Assembly (NCBI GenBank): GCA_017447815.1
Contig: JAFSMS010000078.1
Coordinates: forward strand, 1-49,170
DNA from: Bacteroidales bacterium
Lineage (GTDB): Bacteria; Bacteroidota; Bacteroidia; Bacteroidales; UBA932
Direction: 5' to 3'
Length of the DNA stretch: 49,170 nucleotides
Part shown: in pieces, positions 8,135 through 16,914 of the stretch
Position numbering within the stretch: the first letter of the stretch is position 1
Layout of the letters: each line of letters opens with the position of its first letter
Notes under the pieces: model-generated
What the model saw: only the letters and a program-made list of their open reading frames with translations
Told to the model about the DNA's origin: nothing
The model's database searches: none
Position numbers and translations under genes: made by a program

Positions 8135-9475
8135 ATGGTAAATGTAGATATCAAAGGCTGCGCTTCCTTCATCGAGCCCGCCAAGTATGATGCTTTTGTA
8201 AACAAGGCCCTGGATGCTTTCGACGTACTGGAAAGCGAGAAAGGCGCCGGCAATGATTTCCTGGGATGGAAACATCTTCCCTCCGAGGTTTCGGCTTCCA
8301 TCCTCGAAGACATCGACGGCATCTGCCATCTCTGGAAAGAGAAGGGCGTGGATCTGGTAATCGCCATCGGCATCGGCGGCAGTTATCTGGGTGCCAAGTG
8401 CGTGATTGAGGCCCTGAGCCACAATTTTGCCAAGCAACTCAAGCACAAGGACGCTCCCGAGGTGGTCTTCGCCGGCAACAACCTCTCCGAGGAATACCTG
8501 GCCGAACTGATGGACCTGGCCGCCGAACGCAACGTGGCCTGCATCGTCATTTCCAAGAGCGGCACCACCACGGAACCGGCCGTAGCCTTCCGTATCGTCA
8601 AACAGTTCATCGAAGAGCGCTACGGCAAGATTGACGCCGCGCAGCGCATCGTCGCCATTACCGACGCCACCAAAGGCGCCCTCAAAACCCTTTCCACCCA
8701 GGAGGGTTACAAGACTTTCGTCGTTCCCGACAACGTGGGCGGCCGATTCTCCGTCCTTACCCCGGTCGGCCTGCTGCCCATCGCCGCTGCAGGAATGGAC
8801 GTCAAAGCCCTTCTGGAAGGGGCCCGCAAGGCCGAAAAGGCCCTCGCGGTGAAATCGGCCCAAAACCCGGCCGTGGTGTATGCCGCCATGCGAAACCTCC
8901 TCTTCTCCGAATACGGCAAGAGCACGGAAATCCTCGTGAACTACAATCCCAAACTCACCTATGTGGCCGAATGGTGGAAACAGCTTTACGGTGAATCCGA
9001 GGGCAAGGACGGCACCGGCATCTACCCTGCCAGCGTCAACAACACCGCCGACCTTCACTCCATGGGACAGTTCATCCAGCAGGGAACCCGCATCATGTTC
9101 GAAACCGTCCTCCACGTGGAGAAATCCTGCCGCAGCATGGTCATCGGCTCCGATGAGCAGAATCTGGACCAACTCAACTTCCTTGCCGGCAAGCATGTGG
9201 AGCACTGCAACCACATGGCCGAACTGGGCACCCGCCTGGCCCACATCGACGGTGGCGTTCCCCAGATGACGGTCTCCATCGAAACCCTGGATGCGCAGCA
9301 CCTGGGAGCCCTGCTGTACTTCTTCGAGTTCGCCTGTGGCGTCAGCGCCTATACCCTGGGCGTGAATCCGTTCAACCAGCCGGGTGTCGAGGCCTACAAG
9401 AAAAACATGTTCGCCCTGCTGGAGAAACCCGGTTACGAAGAGGCTACCCAAGCCATTCGCGCCCGAATTCAATAA
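8135..9475 (+). CDS. pgi: Glucose-6-phosphate isomerase
   Basis: The 446-residue cytoplasmic enzyme interconverts glucose 6-phosphate and fructose 6-phosphate. Family stretches are clear: GIGGSYLGAK, SKSGTTTEPA, GRFSVLTPVGLLP, KDGTGIYPASVN and the C-terminal GVNPFNQPGVEAYK. Length fits the short bacterial class (about 445 residues). The ATG at 8135 gives the normal N-terminus; the in-frame extension from 8108 coincides with the predicted transcription start. The stop TAA overlaps the next gene's ATG by one base (TAATG), so it is the first gene of a coupled operon with three cell-envelope genes. Confidence 0.97.
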   Translation: MVNVDIKGCASFIEPAKYDAFVNKALDAFDVLESEKGAGNDFLGWKHLPSEVSASILEDIDGICHLWKEKGVDLVIAIGIGGSYLGAKCVIEALSHNFAKQLKHKDAPEVVFAGNNLSEEYLAELMDLAAERNVACIVISKSGTTTEPAVAFRIVKQFIEERYGKIDAAQRIVAITDATKGALKTLSTQEGYKTFVVPDNVGGRFSVLTPVGLLPIAAAGMDVKALLEGARKAEKALAVKSAQNPAVVYAAMRNLLFSEYGKSTEILVNYNPKLTYVAEWWKQLYGESEGKDGTGIYPASVNNTADLHSMGQFIQQGTRIMFETVLHVEKSCRSMVIGSDEQNLDQLNFLAGKHVEHCNHMAELGTRLAHIDGGVPQMTVSIETLDAQHLGALLYFFEFACGVSAYTLGVNPFNQPGVEAYKKNMFALLEKPGYEEATQAIRARIQ

Positions 9476-10113
9476 TGCGTAAACTACTGATTCTCCTGAC
9501 CCTATGCGTTGCTGCGCCCGTATTCGGGGCGCAGCCGCCCGAGGGTCGGCATACCCTCCGCATGGGCTGGGGAGACATGCTGTTCGAAACGCTGGCTTTC
9601 CATTCCACCGTCAGCGGCACCTATCCCTCCCCCGAATCCTTGCCCGCCACATTTTTCCGCGATGAAAAGTACGGCTTCGGCTACACCGGCCACTTCTACG
9701 CCGAATACCTCTACCGCTGTTCCCGGGTGGTGAGCGTGGGCATCCAGGCCGACGCCGAGGGCATTTTCTGGAAAGAGGGCCGTTTCGACCGCTATCACAA
9801 ACTCACCGGGGCCGAAGTGGCGGTACGCAACTGGGACGTCGTGCTCATGCCCACCGTCCGCTTCACCTGGCTCAGGCGCCCCATGGTGCGCCTCTATTCG
9901 GGGCTGGGCGCCGGCTCCGTCTTCGCCTTCGACAACCGCAGGCAGTTCAAGGCGGGTTTTTCCGTAAACTTCAACTGGATTGGCCTCGAAATCGGGAAAG
10001 GGCACTGGGGCGGCAATGTGGAACTGGGCATGCTCAATTCCCTTTCCGACCCCTATCACATTTACCAGGCGGGCTCACGCCTGATTTCGTTCGGTGCCTA
10101 TTACAAATGGTAA
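9475..10113 (+). CDS. Small outer-membrane beta-barrel-like protein of unknown function
   Basis: The 212-residue product has a signal peptide (cleavage near VFGA, residue 19). It continues as alternating hydrophobic and polar strands rich in aromatic residues, with turns like GYTGHFYAEYLYR, SVGIQADAEG and RLYSGLGAGSVFAF, and ends in FGAYYKW with a terminal aromatic. This pattern suggests an 8-stranded outer-membrane barrel. No family function is recognised. It shares one base with the pgi stop and is followed after four bases by the hydrolase gene. Confidence 0.75.
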   Translation: MRKLLILLTLCVAAPVFGAQPPEGRHTLRMGWGDMLFETLAFHSTVSGTYPSPESLPATFFRDEKYGFGYTGHFYAEYLYRCSRVVSVGIQADAEGIFWKEGRFDRYHKLTGAEVAVRNWDVVLMPTVRFTWLRRPMVRLYSGLGAGSVFAFDNRRQFKAGFSVNFNWIGLEIGKGHWGGNVELGMLNSLSDPYHIYQAGSRLISFGAYYKW

Positions 10114-10117
10114 AACG

Positions 10118-11338
10118 ATGAAAAAAAGCCTCCTGCACATCGTCGGCCTCGCGTTCCTGCTCCTTCCGGGAAGTTGCCGGCATCCCGAAGTGGAGGTGGT
10201 GGACTTTGACACCTTCCACCCCACCATGGTATCCAGCAGCGACATTCTGGTCGGCGGTGACCTGAACCCCGAAATCCGCTTCATGGAAACGGAAGACGAC
10301 CCCCGGACCAAAGTGGCGTCCATCGCGGCGATCGATCTGGTGAAAGAGTTGCTGGGCACCATCGAAAGCAACCGGCTCACGCACATCGCCGGCACTTACC
10401 AGGGGCACGACATCGACGGCTCCCCCATCACCCTTTCCGGGAAAGTGCTTTTGCCCGCCAAGGGGAAAATCAAGAATATGCTCATCGTGAGCCATTTCAC
10501 CATCGGCGCCAATTACGAGTGCCCGTCGGAAAGTTTTCCGCTGGAGGGAATCCTTGCCGGAAAGGGCTATGCCGTCGTCATAGCCGACTATATCGGTTTC
10601 GGTGTCACCAAAGACCGCATTCACCCGTATATGCACGTGGAGAGCACGGCCCGCAGCGTCGTGGACATGGCCCTTGCGGTGAAACCCTATCTGGAGCATA
10701 TCGGCCGGGCACCGGAAAGTGACGAGGTGATTCTGCTGGGCTATTCCCAGGGTGGCTCCACCACGCTGGGGGTCATGGACATGATCCAGGACGAATGTGA
10801 AGCCCTGCTTCCCATCAAGGAAGTATATGCCGGCGGAGGCCCGTATGATCTGGCCGCCACGTTCGACATTTCCATGCTCGAAGACCTGACCGGCATTCCC
10901 TGCGCCATTCCCATGATTGTCCAGGGAGTCAACGAAGGAGAGCACCTGGGACTGGATATTGCCGATTTCTTCAAACCGGTCCTCCTGGAACACTACAATG
11001 AATGGATCAATTCCAAGAACTATACGGTGAAACAGATCAATCTCCTGATGGACGCCGACTCCGTCAGCGACCTGATGACCGACGTGGGGCGTGACAAGAA
11101 GAATCCGCAGACCGCCCGCCTGTACAAGGCGCTCATGGGGAATTCGGTGCTCAACTTCTCACCCCGCCATCCCCTTCATTTCTTCCACAGCACGCAAGAC
11201 TCCACCGTTCCCTTCATCAACGGTCAAAAGGCCGAAGAATACTTCAAGGGAACGGACATCACCTTCGATTTCGGGGAGTACGGGGTGCACAGCGCTGGCG
11301 CCGTCCGCTTTATCTTCAACACATATAAGCGATTGTAA
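10118..11338 (+). CDS. Alpha/beta hydrolase lipoprotein (lipase-like)
   Basis: The 406-residue protein starts at the ATG at 10118 (MKKSLLHIVGLAFLLLPGSC), giving a lipoprotein signal with Cys at 20. The nucleophile elbow is GYSQGG. A late Asp (STQDSTVP) and His (YGVHSAG) complete a plausible Ser-Asp-His triad. The middle resembles secretory lipases and related esterases (AKGKIKNMLIVSHFTIGANYE, VIADYIGFG). It likely hydrolyses an ester at the cell envelope; substrate is unknown. It is flanked without gaps by the barrel protein and an unknown lipoprotein. Confidence 0.82.
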   Translation: MKKSLLHIVGLAFLLLPGSCRHPEVEVVDFDTFHPTMVSSSDILVGGDLNPEIRFMETEDDPRTKVASIAAIDLVKELLGTIESNRLTHIAGTYQGHDIDGSPITLSGKVLLPAKGKIKNMLIVSHFTIGANYECPSESFPLEGILAGKGYAVVIADYIGFGVTKDRIHPYMHVESTARSVVDMALAVKPYLEHIGRAPESDEVILLGYSQGGSTTLGVMDMIQDECEALLPIKEVYAGGGPYDLAATFDISMLEDLTGIPCAIPMIVQGVNEGEHLGLDIADFFKPVLLEHYNEWINSKNYTVKQINLLMDADSVSDLMTDVGRDKKNPQTARLYKALMGNSVLNFSPRHPLHFFHSTQDSTVPFINGQKAEEYFKGTDITFDFGEYGVHSAGAVRFIFNTYKRL

Positions 11339-12151
11339 ATGAAACGTTTTCTGTTATTTATCGGCATCTCGGCGCTCTTGGCCTCCTGTGCGAAGGACAG
11401 GGCCACGTCGGAAAGCGAATTCCGGACAGAACTCACCTACGTGGGTGGTTCCCGCGTCCGTATCACCGTTGCGGCCATGAACAGGGAAGCGTACTACTCC
11501 TATCTCCAACTCAGTCCGCAGGAAACGCATTATACGGCATCGGCCAGGGAAGCCATCGAGGACAACGTCAAACAATGGGAAGAAGCCGTCACCTATTTCA
11601 AGTCGGGCTCCTTTACCGATGCCTACTGTTACCGGGGAAGCCGGCAGTTCACATTTACCGGCATCGGCAGCGACACCGACTATCGCTTCATCCTGTTCCA
11701 GATACATCCCAAAACCCACAAACTCATCGGAGAGCCGGTGGAAATTTTCTATCATACCCGGTCCATTCCCCGACGGGATCTGACCTTTGACGTGGAAACG
11801 GAAGGCGGCGCCCTCCACATCACGCCATCCGACCCGTCCCTCACCTACTTTTGGGACTACGAACTTTCCGACAACATCGCCGACAACTATTTCTTTCCCC
11901 ATACCTATTTGTACAACCTGGCAGGCATGTACTACGAGTACGGATTCCTTGACAGCGAACTGTCCAAAGGCGCCGCCTTCCTGGACCTCAGCCTGGACGA
12001 CAGAATCCTACCGGATCAGGAGTACACGCTGGTCATCGCCGGTTGTGAAGAGGCCGAATTCACCACGCGCCCCGTACAACTCCGCTTTATCTGGAACGGA
12101 CAGGATCACGTGGAAGTGGTGGAAGGGCTGCGCGAAAGCGGAATCATTTAG
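11339..12151 (+). CDS. Unknown lipoprotein
   Basis: The 270-residue product has a lipoprotein signal (SALLASC, Cys at 17). No family is recognised. The rest is predicted beta-rich: a first region (about 25-145) ending FILFQIHPKTHKLIGEP, and a second (about 150-260) with YTLVIAGCEEAEFTTRPVQLRF, perhaps two immunoglobulin-like domains. The ATG follows the hydrolase stop with no intervening base, so the two are translationally coupled and may act together at the cell surface. Confidence 0.75.
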   Translation: MKRFLLFIGISALLASCAKDRATSESEFRTELTYVGGSRVRITVAAMNREAYYSYLQLSPQETHYTASAREAIEDNVKQWEEAVTYFKSGSFTDAYCYRGSRQFTFTGIGSDTDYRFILFQIHPKTHKLIGEPVEIFYHTRSIPRRDLTFDVETEGGALHITPSDPSLTYFWDYELSDNIADNYFFPHTYLYNLAGMYYEYGFLDSELSKGAAFLDLSLDDRILPDQEYTLVIAGCEEAEFTTRPVQLRFIWNGQDHVEVVEGLRESGII

Positions 12152-12172
12152 CGGGGTATCGGTTTTTTTTCG

Positions 12173-12180
12173 TACCTTTG
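12173..12180 (+). promoter_or_regulatory. -7 element of rnpB
   Basis: TACCTTTG fits TAnnTTTG, and the rnpB P1 helix begins five bases after it, at 12186. A weak -33 match (TTTA, 12147-12150) lies 22 bases upstream. An eight-T run (12163-12170) precedes it. Confidence 0.7.
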
Positions 12181-12185
12181 CCGAC

Positions 12186-12518
12186 GGAATGGCAGGACGA
12201 TCTGTCGCGGGGCTCCGGCCCTGAGGAAAGTCCGCACAGGAAAGGGCACCCGGCTGTGGAAAGCACAGTAGGGAGTAATCTTTAAACAGCGTAACAGAAA
12301 AGAACCGCCGGAGTTTTTCTTTTTTTTTCTCCGGTAAGGGTGAAAACGCGGGGTAAGGGCCCACGACGCTGCATGGCGACATGCCGCGGGTACGCTGTCC
12401 GGGCCTGCAAGACCAAATATACCGGCAGTCGAGGGCGGCCCGCCTGATGCCGGGGGGTAGGTTGCGAAGATAAATGACAGATTCAAAAACAGAAAGCGGC
12501 TTACGGCCCTGCCATTCC
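12186..12518 (+). ncRNA. rnpB: RNase P RNA, class A
   Basis: The catalytic RNA that matures tRNA 5' ends. The 5' arm GGAATGGCAGG (12186-12196) pairs with CCTGCCATTCC (12508-12518) as P1. The universal signature GAGGAAAGTCCGCAC lies near 12222-12236. CAGAAAAGAACCGCC precedes the P12 hairpin, followed by GGTAAGGGTGAAAA, then the 3' part of P4 with ACAGA and GGCTTAC near 12490-12504. P12 has a CCGGAG/CTCCGG stem (12308-12313 and 12329-12334) and an unusual 15-base loop that is all T except one C. Length is 333 bases. Confidence 0.95.
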
Positions 12519-12525
12519 TTTTTTT
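12508..12525 (+). terminator. rnpB 3' end and T-run
   Basis: The 3' strand of the P1 helix is followed directly by seven T (12519-12525). The closing helix of the RNA plus this T-run probably serves as intrinsic terminator. Confidence 0.6.
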
Positions 12526-12597
12526 ATTCACGACTCTCCCTCTTCCCCATCATGCCCACCGTAAGTTGGAGCATGGACTTCTGATCATGATACGACA

Positions 12598-12623
12598 AGC
12601 CCCGAAGATGCTTCTCCGGGGCT
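12598..12623 (-). terminator. Possible terminator hairpin of the pectin/uronate cluster
   Basis: AGCCCCG (12598-12604) and CGGGGCT (12617-12623) form a 7-bp stem, with an inner GAAG/CTTC. It lies 23 bases downstream of the aldolase stop on the minus strand. The bases after it are only moderately T-rich, so termination strength is uncertain. The rest of the 12526-12646 gap shows nothing else I can support. Confidence 0.5.
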
Positions 12624-12646
12624 CGTACTGTAAGGATATCGGCCGA

Positions 12647-13309
12647 TTATTTCCGGAACCAGGCCAGGGACTTGGCGCAGAGGTCGGAGATGGATTTCCA
12701 GTCTCCCGCAGCGATGACATCCTTGGGGAAGAGTTTGGAACCCATGCCCACGGCGGTGACGCCGCTCTTGCCCCAGGCCGTCAGATTCTCTTCCGTAGGC
12801 TCTACGGCACCGGTGCACATCACCATGGCCCAGGGAAGCGGGCCCAGGATGTTCTTCACGAAGGACGGGCCGCCCACGTTTCCGGCCGGGAAAACCTTCA
12901 CCAGGTCGCAGCCCAGTTCCTGGGCCTTGACAATCTCGGTCACGGTGCCGCAGCCGGGGCTGTACGGGATGCCGCGGCGGTTGGCCACTTTCACCACCTC
13001 TTCCACCATGCAGGGCGACACCAGGAAATCGGCCCCCATTTGCATATAGAGGACAGCGGTGGGCGCATCCAGGATGGTACCGGCACCCAGGGCCATCTCG
13101 GGGCATTCCTTCCGGACGAAAGAAATGACCTCCTCGAACACCTTGTTGGCGCCGTCACCGCGGTTGGTGAATTCGAAGGCGCGGATGCCGCCGTCATAGC
13201 AGGCCTTCACCACCTTCTTGGTGAGTTCCACATCCTTGTTGTAGAACACCGGAACGATACCGGTGCTGCGGATGATGTTGATTGTGTCGATTTTATTGAA
13301 TTTTGCCAT
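12647..13309 (-). CDS. eda: 2-dehydro-3-deoxy-6-phosphogluconate (KDPG) aldolase
   Basis: The 220-residue cytoplasmic class I aldolase splits KDPG into pyruvate and glyceraldehyde 3-phosphate. Family features: GIVPVFYNKD near residue 17, the catalytic Glu in FEFTNRG, GAGTILDAP, SPCMVEEV, and the Schiff-base Lys in DLVKVFPAG. Near the C-terminus, VGMGSKLFP ends the phosphate site. It is the last gene of the minus-strand uronate cluster and lies 31 bases after kdgK, whose product is its substrate. It probably also serves any other source of KDPG. Confidence 0.95.
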   Translation of the reverse strand: MAKFNKIDTINIIRSTGIVPVFYNKDVELTKKVVKACYDGGIRAFEFTNRGDGANKVFEEVISFVRKECPEMALGAGTILDAPTAVLYMQMGADFLVSPCMVEEVVKVANRRGIPYSPGCGTVTEIVKAQELGCDLVKVFPAGNVGGPSFVKNILGPLPWAMVMCTGAVEPTEENLTAWGKSGVTAVGMGSKLFPKDVIAAGDWKSISDLCAKSLAWFRK

Positions 13310-13340
13310 ATCGATTCTTCTCTTTGGTTCAGAATGACAC

Positions 13341-14378
13341 TTAGCGACTTACCCGGCCGGAGCCGCCGCCTTTGATTAAACCTTCCACTTCAGAGACCGT
13401 AACGCGGTTGTAGTCGCCCAGGATGGTGTGCTTGAGGCAGGAGGCTGCCGCAGCGAACTCGATGGCTTCCTGGTCGGTGTCGTAGGCGATGAGGCCGTAC
13501 AGGAGACCGCCCATGAAGGAATCGCCGCCACCCACACGGTCAACGATATGGGTGATGTCGTAGCGACGGCTCTGCCAAAGAGTCTTGCCGTCGTACAGGA
13601 CGCCGCCCCAGGTGTTGTGGTTGGCGTTGATGGAGCCGCGCAGGGTGATGGCCACTTTCTTGCACTTCGGGAACTTTTTCATCAGTTGCTCTGCCACGCT
13701 CACGAAGATGCTCTGGTCAATCTCACCGCCGGTTTTCTCGGCATCGAAGCCTTCGGGCTTGATGCCGAACTCCTTCTCGGCATCTTCTTCATTGCCCAGG
13801 ATGAGGTCGCAGCCCTCTACCAGGGCGGGCATCACCTCGGCGGCCGTTTTGCCGTATTTCCAGAGTTTCTTACGGTAGTTGAGGTCGCAGGACACCTTCA
13901 CGCCCAATTCGTTGGCCACCTTGATGGCTTCCAGGCAGGCGTCGGCGGCACCCTGGCTCAGGGCAGGGGTGATGCCGGTCCAGTGGAACCAGTCGGCGCC
14001 TTGGAGCACCTTGTGCCAGTCCACCATCCCGGGCTTGATCTCGGAGATGGCGGAGTGGGCGCGGTCATAGACCACCTTGGAACCACGGGCCACGGCGCCG
14101 GTTTCCAGATAATAAATTCCCACACGGTCTCCGCCGTACACCACGCCGTCCAGATTCACGCCCAAACCCTTGAGTTCGGCCGTACACATGTCGGCGATGT
14201 CGTTTTTGGGAAGGCGCGTCACAAAATGGGCGTCCACGCCGTAGTTGGCCAGCGAAACGGCCACATTGGCTTCGCCGCCGCCGAAGGTTGCATCAAACTG
14301 ATGAGCCTGGGAAAAACGCTGGTATCCCGGGGTCGAGAGGCGAAGCATCACTTCGCCGAAGGTTACTACTTTTGCCAT
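13341..14378 (-). CDS. kdgK: 2-dehydro-3-deoxygluconokinase
   Basis: This 345-residue PfkB-family sugar kinase phosphorylates KDG to KDPG. The N-terminus VVTFGEVMLRLS, the FGGGEANVA substrate loop, and the C-terminal GGGDSFMGG with the catalytic Asp are clear. The run of LILGNEEDAEKEFG is typical of KDG kinases. It collects both branches of pectin breakdown (from UxaA and KduD). It lies 20 bases downstream of kduI. An AATATTTG near 14393-14400 resembles a -7 element but is imperfect, so read-through from upstream is more likely. Confidence 0.93.
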   Translation of the reverse strand: MAKVVTFGEVMLRLSTPGYQRFSQAHQFDATFGGGEANVAVSLANYGVDAHFVTRLPKNDIADMCTAELKGLGVNLDGVVYGGDRVGIYYLETGAVARGSKVVYDRAHSAISEIKPGMVDWHKVLQGADWFHWTGITPALSQGAADACLEAIKVANELGVKVSCDLNYRKKLWKYGKTAAEVMPALVEGCDLILGNEEDAEKEFGIKPEGFDAEKTGGEIDQSIFVSVAEQLMKKFPKCKKVAITLRGSINANHNTWGGVLYDGKTLWQSRRYDITHIVDRVGGGDSFMGGLLYGLIAYDTDQEAIEFAAAASCLKHTILGDYNRVTVSEVEGLIKGGGSGRVSR

Positions 14379-14398
14379 AATTTATTCGTTATCAAATA

Positions 14399-15241
14399 TT
14401 ATCGTAAATCTTTGGTGGCGCACCAGTCCATGTCGTTATAGTCGTCGTTTTCCCCGCACATGCCCCAGATGAACGTATAGTTGCGGGTGGCGCAGGCGCT
14501 GTGGATGCTCCACTGCGGAGAGATGACAGCCTCCTCGTTGTGCATCCAGATGTGCCGGGTTTCCTGCGGTTCGCCCATGAAATGGCAGACGGCCGCATCC
14601 TCAGGCACTTCGAAATAGAAATAGACCTCCATGCGGCGGTTGTGCGTATGGGCCGGCATGGTATTCCAGGTGCTGCCGGGGGCGAGTTCGGTCATTCCCA
14701 TCTGCAACTGGCAGCAAGGAACGACTTCCTTCACGAGCAGGCGGTTGATGGTCCGTTCATTGGACTCTTCCAGGCTTCCCATATGCATGACCACGGCGTC
14801 TTTCTTGGACACCTGCTTTACACCGGTCTCGCGATGGGCCGTGGCGGAGCAGAAGTAGAAATGCGCCGGATGCTCGGGGTCCACGCTCTTGAACGTGACA
14901 TGACGGTTACCGCGTCCCACATAGAGCGCCTCCTTGAAGGGAATGGTGTACTCCTCCTCCCCTACCCGGACGATGCCGGTTCCGCCCACGTTGATGATGC
15001 CGAGTTCCCGGCGCTGGGTGAAATAATCGGCCCGGAGAATGTCGGGAGCGCTGAGCAGAAGGTCTTCCTTGACGGGGACGGCTCCGCCGGCGATGATGCG
15101 GTCGAACATGGAATAGACCATGTTGATCTCATCGGCGACCATGAGGTTTGTCACCAGATACTCGCTGCGCAGCCGGGCGGTGTCATAGTGTTTCGCGTCC
15201 AGATTGCCGGACGCCTGGCGTACTTCACAATTGATTTTCAT
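14399..15241 (-). CDS. kduI: 5-dehydro-4-deoxy-D-glucuronate isomerase
   Basis: The 280-residue cupin isomerase converts 4-deoxy-L-threo-5-hexosulose uronate, formed from unsaturated galacturonate, to 2,5-diketo-3-deoxygluconate. Family stretches include HYDTARLRSEYLV near residue 17, the zinc-site HTHNRRMEVYFYFE, and the C-terminal WSIHSACATRNYTFIWGMCGEN. The ATG at 15241 gives the usual length; an in-frame extension to 15292 would run into kduD. The gene sits four bases after kduD, which acts on its product. Confidence 0.96.
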   Translation of the reverse strand: MKINCEVRQASGNLDAKHYDTARLRSEYLVTNLMVADEINMVYSMFDRIIAGGAVPVKEDLLLSAPDILRADYFTQRRELGIINVGGTGIVRVGEEEYTIPFKEALYVGRGNRHVTFKSVDPEHPAHFYFCSATAHRETGVKQVSKKDAVVMHMGSLEESNERTINRLLVKEVVPCCQLQMGMTELAPGSTWNTMPAHTHNRRMEVYFYFEVPEDAAVCHFMGEPQETRHIWMHNEEAVISPQWSIHSACATRNYTFIWGMCGENDDYNDMDWCATKDLR

Positions 15242-15245
15242 AGTC

Positions 15246-16049
15246 TTATTCAGGTTGTTTTCCGATATAGGCCAGGATGCCGCCGTCCACATACAGGATA
15301 TGGCCGTTCACCGCATCGGAAGCGTGCGAAGCCAGGAAAACGGCGGGGCCGCCCAGTTCCTCGGGCTGCAGCCAGCGGCCGGCCGGCGTTTTCGCGCAGA
15401 TGAAGCTGTCGAAAGGATGGCGGCTGCCATCGGCCTGACGCTCACGCAGGGGTGCGGTCTGGGGCGTAGCGATGTAGCCGGGGCCGATACCGTTGCACTG
15501 GATGTTGTAGGAGCCGTACTCCGAGCAGATGTTGCGGGTGAGCATCTTCAGGCCGCCCTTGGCCGCCGCATAGGCCGACACCGTCTCGCGGCCCAGTTCG
15601 CTCATCATGGAGCAGATGTTGATGATCTTGCCCTCGCGGCGTTCCATCATTTCGGGAAGGACAGCGCTGGAAACGATATAGGGTGCCACCAGGTCCACAT
15701 CGATCACGGCCTGGAACTCGGCACGCTTCATCTCGTGCATGGGAATGCGCTTGATGATACCGGCATTGTTCACCAGGATGTCAATCTGGCCCACTTCGGC
15801 ATGAATCTTTTCCACCAGGGCTTTCACATCATCCTCTTTGGTGACATCGCAGACATAGCCTTTCACGTTCGTGATACCCGCCTCTTTGTAATTGGCCAGG
15901 CCGCGCTCCAGGGCCGCCTCATTGATGTCATTGAATATAATGGTCTTGATACCTGCGCCGACAAAGGCTTTGGCAATATTGAAGCCGATGCCGTAGGAGG
16001 CGCCGGTAATCCAGGCATTCTTGCCTTCAAGAGAAAAAAGATTGTTCAT
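15246..16049 (-). CDS. kduD: 2-dehydro-3-deoxy-D-gluconate 5-dehydrogenase
   Basis: This 267-residue short-chain dehydrogenase has the dinucleotide motif TGASYGIG near residue 16, LVNNAG near 92, and the catalytic YAAAK with an upstream Ser (ICSMMSE). It reduces the KduI product to KDG with NAD(P)H. Annotated relatives are also called gluconate 5-dehydrogenase. Placement between kduI and the uronate genes favours the KduD role. Four bases separate it from the DUF4861 gene upstream. Confidence 0.9.
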   Translation of the reverse strand: MNNLFSLEGKNAWITGASYGIGFNIAKAFVGAGIKTIIFNDINEAALERGLANYKEAGITNVKGYVCDVTKEDDVKALVEKIHAEVGQIDILVNNAGIIKRIPMHEMKRAEFQAVIDVDLVAPYIVSSAVLPEMMERREGKIINICSMMSELGRETVSAYAAAKGGLKMLTRNICSEYGSYNIQCNGIGPGYIATPQTAPLRERQADGSRHPFDSFICAKTPAGRWLQPEELGGPAVFLASHASDAVNGHILYVDGGILAYIGKQPE

Positions 16050-16052
16050 GTT

Positions 16053-16913
16053 TTATAATTGTTTTTTTACGGTTTCGAACCAAGTGGCGGCGTCCTTGAC
16101 ATTGCCCTTGGACCAGCAGGAGCCGAATTGATAACGGAAAGGTTCACCGCTGCGGACCTCGCGGGTGCAGATGCCGTGGATTCCGTCGGGCGTGACGGCG
16201 GCCTGCAAAGCGCCGGGCACTACGACCGCCACCCCGAGCATCCCGTCTTCGGGCTCAATACTCTGATCGGAAGCGTGCTCCCAGAGTGCATAGACGCCCT
16301 CTTCCAGGCATTCTTCCACCAGGGTCTCCTGGGCAGGATGCCGGTTGACACCGGCGGCGATGGTGAGGGTTTCCGCTCCGGAGAAGGTATAGCGGTCTTC
16401 CACGGTGCAGAAATAGGTATCTGGCAAAACGGTCACCTGTTTGTCCAGCGAGACGGAGACGGTTTCAGAGGCCTGCCACTGCGGATAATGAAGGACGAAG
16501 ACCACCTTCTCCGGCGTTTCCTCCAGCATCTCGAACGAGCGGTAATTGGTGGCCGGATAGCAGAGTTTTCCGTCAATCATGGGAGCGGAAGCGCCGCCGC
16601 CCAGGGAGACGGCCACCTTGTAGCAGTCTTTCCCTCCGTGGTTGTGGTGGTAGTAGTCGGGATCTTCCTGGGCGCCCTTATACCACTCATCGGCCACGAG
16701 CCGTCCCGGAAGTTTGACCCAGATGTCGATGCCCGGTGAAGTGGGATTCCCCTCCAGCGCCTTGCCGTAGAAGCGGCCGGCCACCAGGGAGTTTTCAAAC
16801 ACGAAATCATCGGCCCTCTCGGGGACGTAACGGGCCATCACCTTCTCGCCGCTGCCGCCCTGACAACCCGCAAGGGCTGCCAGGACCAGCGACACGATCA
16901 ATAATCTCTTCAT
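16053..16913 (-). CDS. DUF4861 family lipoprotein
   Basis: The 286-residue product has a lipoprotein signal (LAALAGC, Cys at 17). It is recognised as DUF4861 by the early ERADDFVFENSLVAGRFYG, the WVKLPGRLVADEWY stretch and the HNHGGKDCYKVAVSLGGG segment. The family is common near pectin and other uronate-polymer loci in Bacteroidota, but I know no firm activity for it. A role in handling uronides at the envelope is inferred from its place between the MFS transporter and kduD. It is rich in His and Asp around residues 80-95, which could be a metal or substrate site. Confidence 0.78.
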   Translation of the reverse strand: MKRLLIVSLVLAALAGCQGGSGEKVMARYVPERADDFVFENSLVAGRFYGKALEGNPTSPGIDIWVKLPGRLVADEWYKGAQEDPDYYHHNHGGKDCYKVAVSLGGGASAPMIDGKLCYPATNYRSFEMLEETPEKVVFVLHYPQWQASETVSVSLDKQVTVLPDTYFCTVEDRYTFSGAETLTIAAGVNRHPAQETLVEECLEEGVYALWEHASDQSIEPEDGMLGVAVVVPGALQAAVTPDGIHGICTREVRSGEPFRYQFGSCWSKGNVKDAATWFETVKKQL

Positions 16914-16914
16914 A

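Noticed and set aside
12163-12170. The eight-T run before rnpB as a terminator of the pgi operon
   Set aside because: No stable GC-rich stem immediately precedes it; it may simply be part of the rnpB promoter region.
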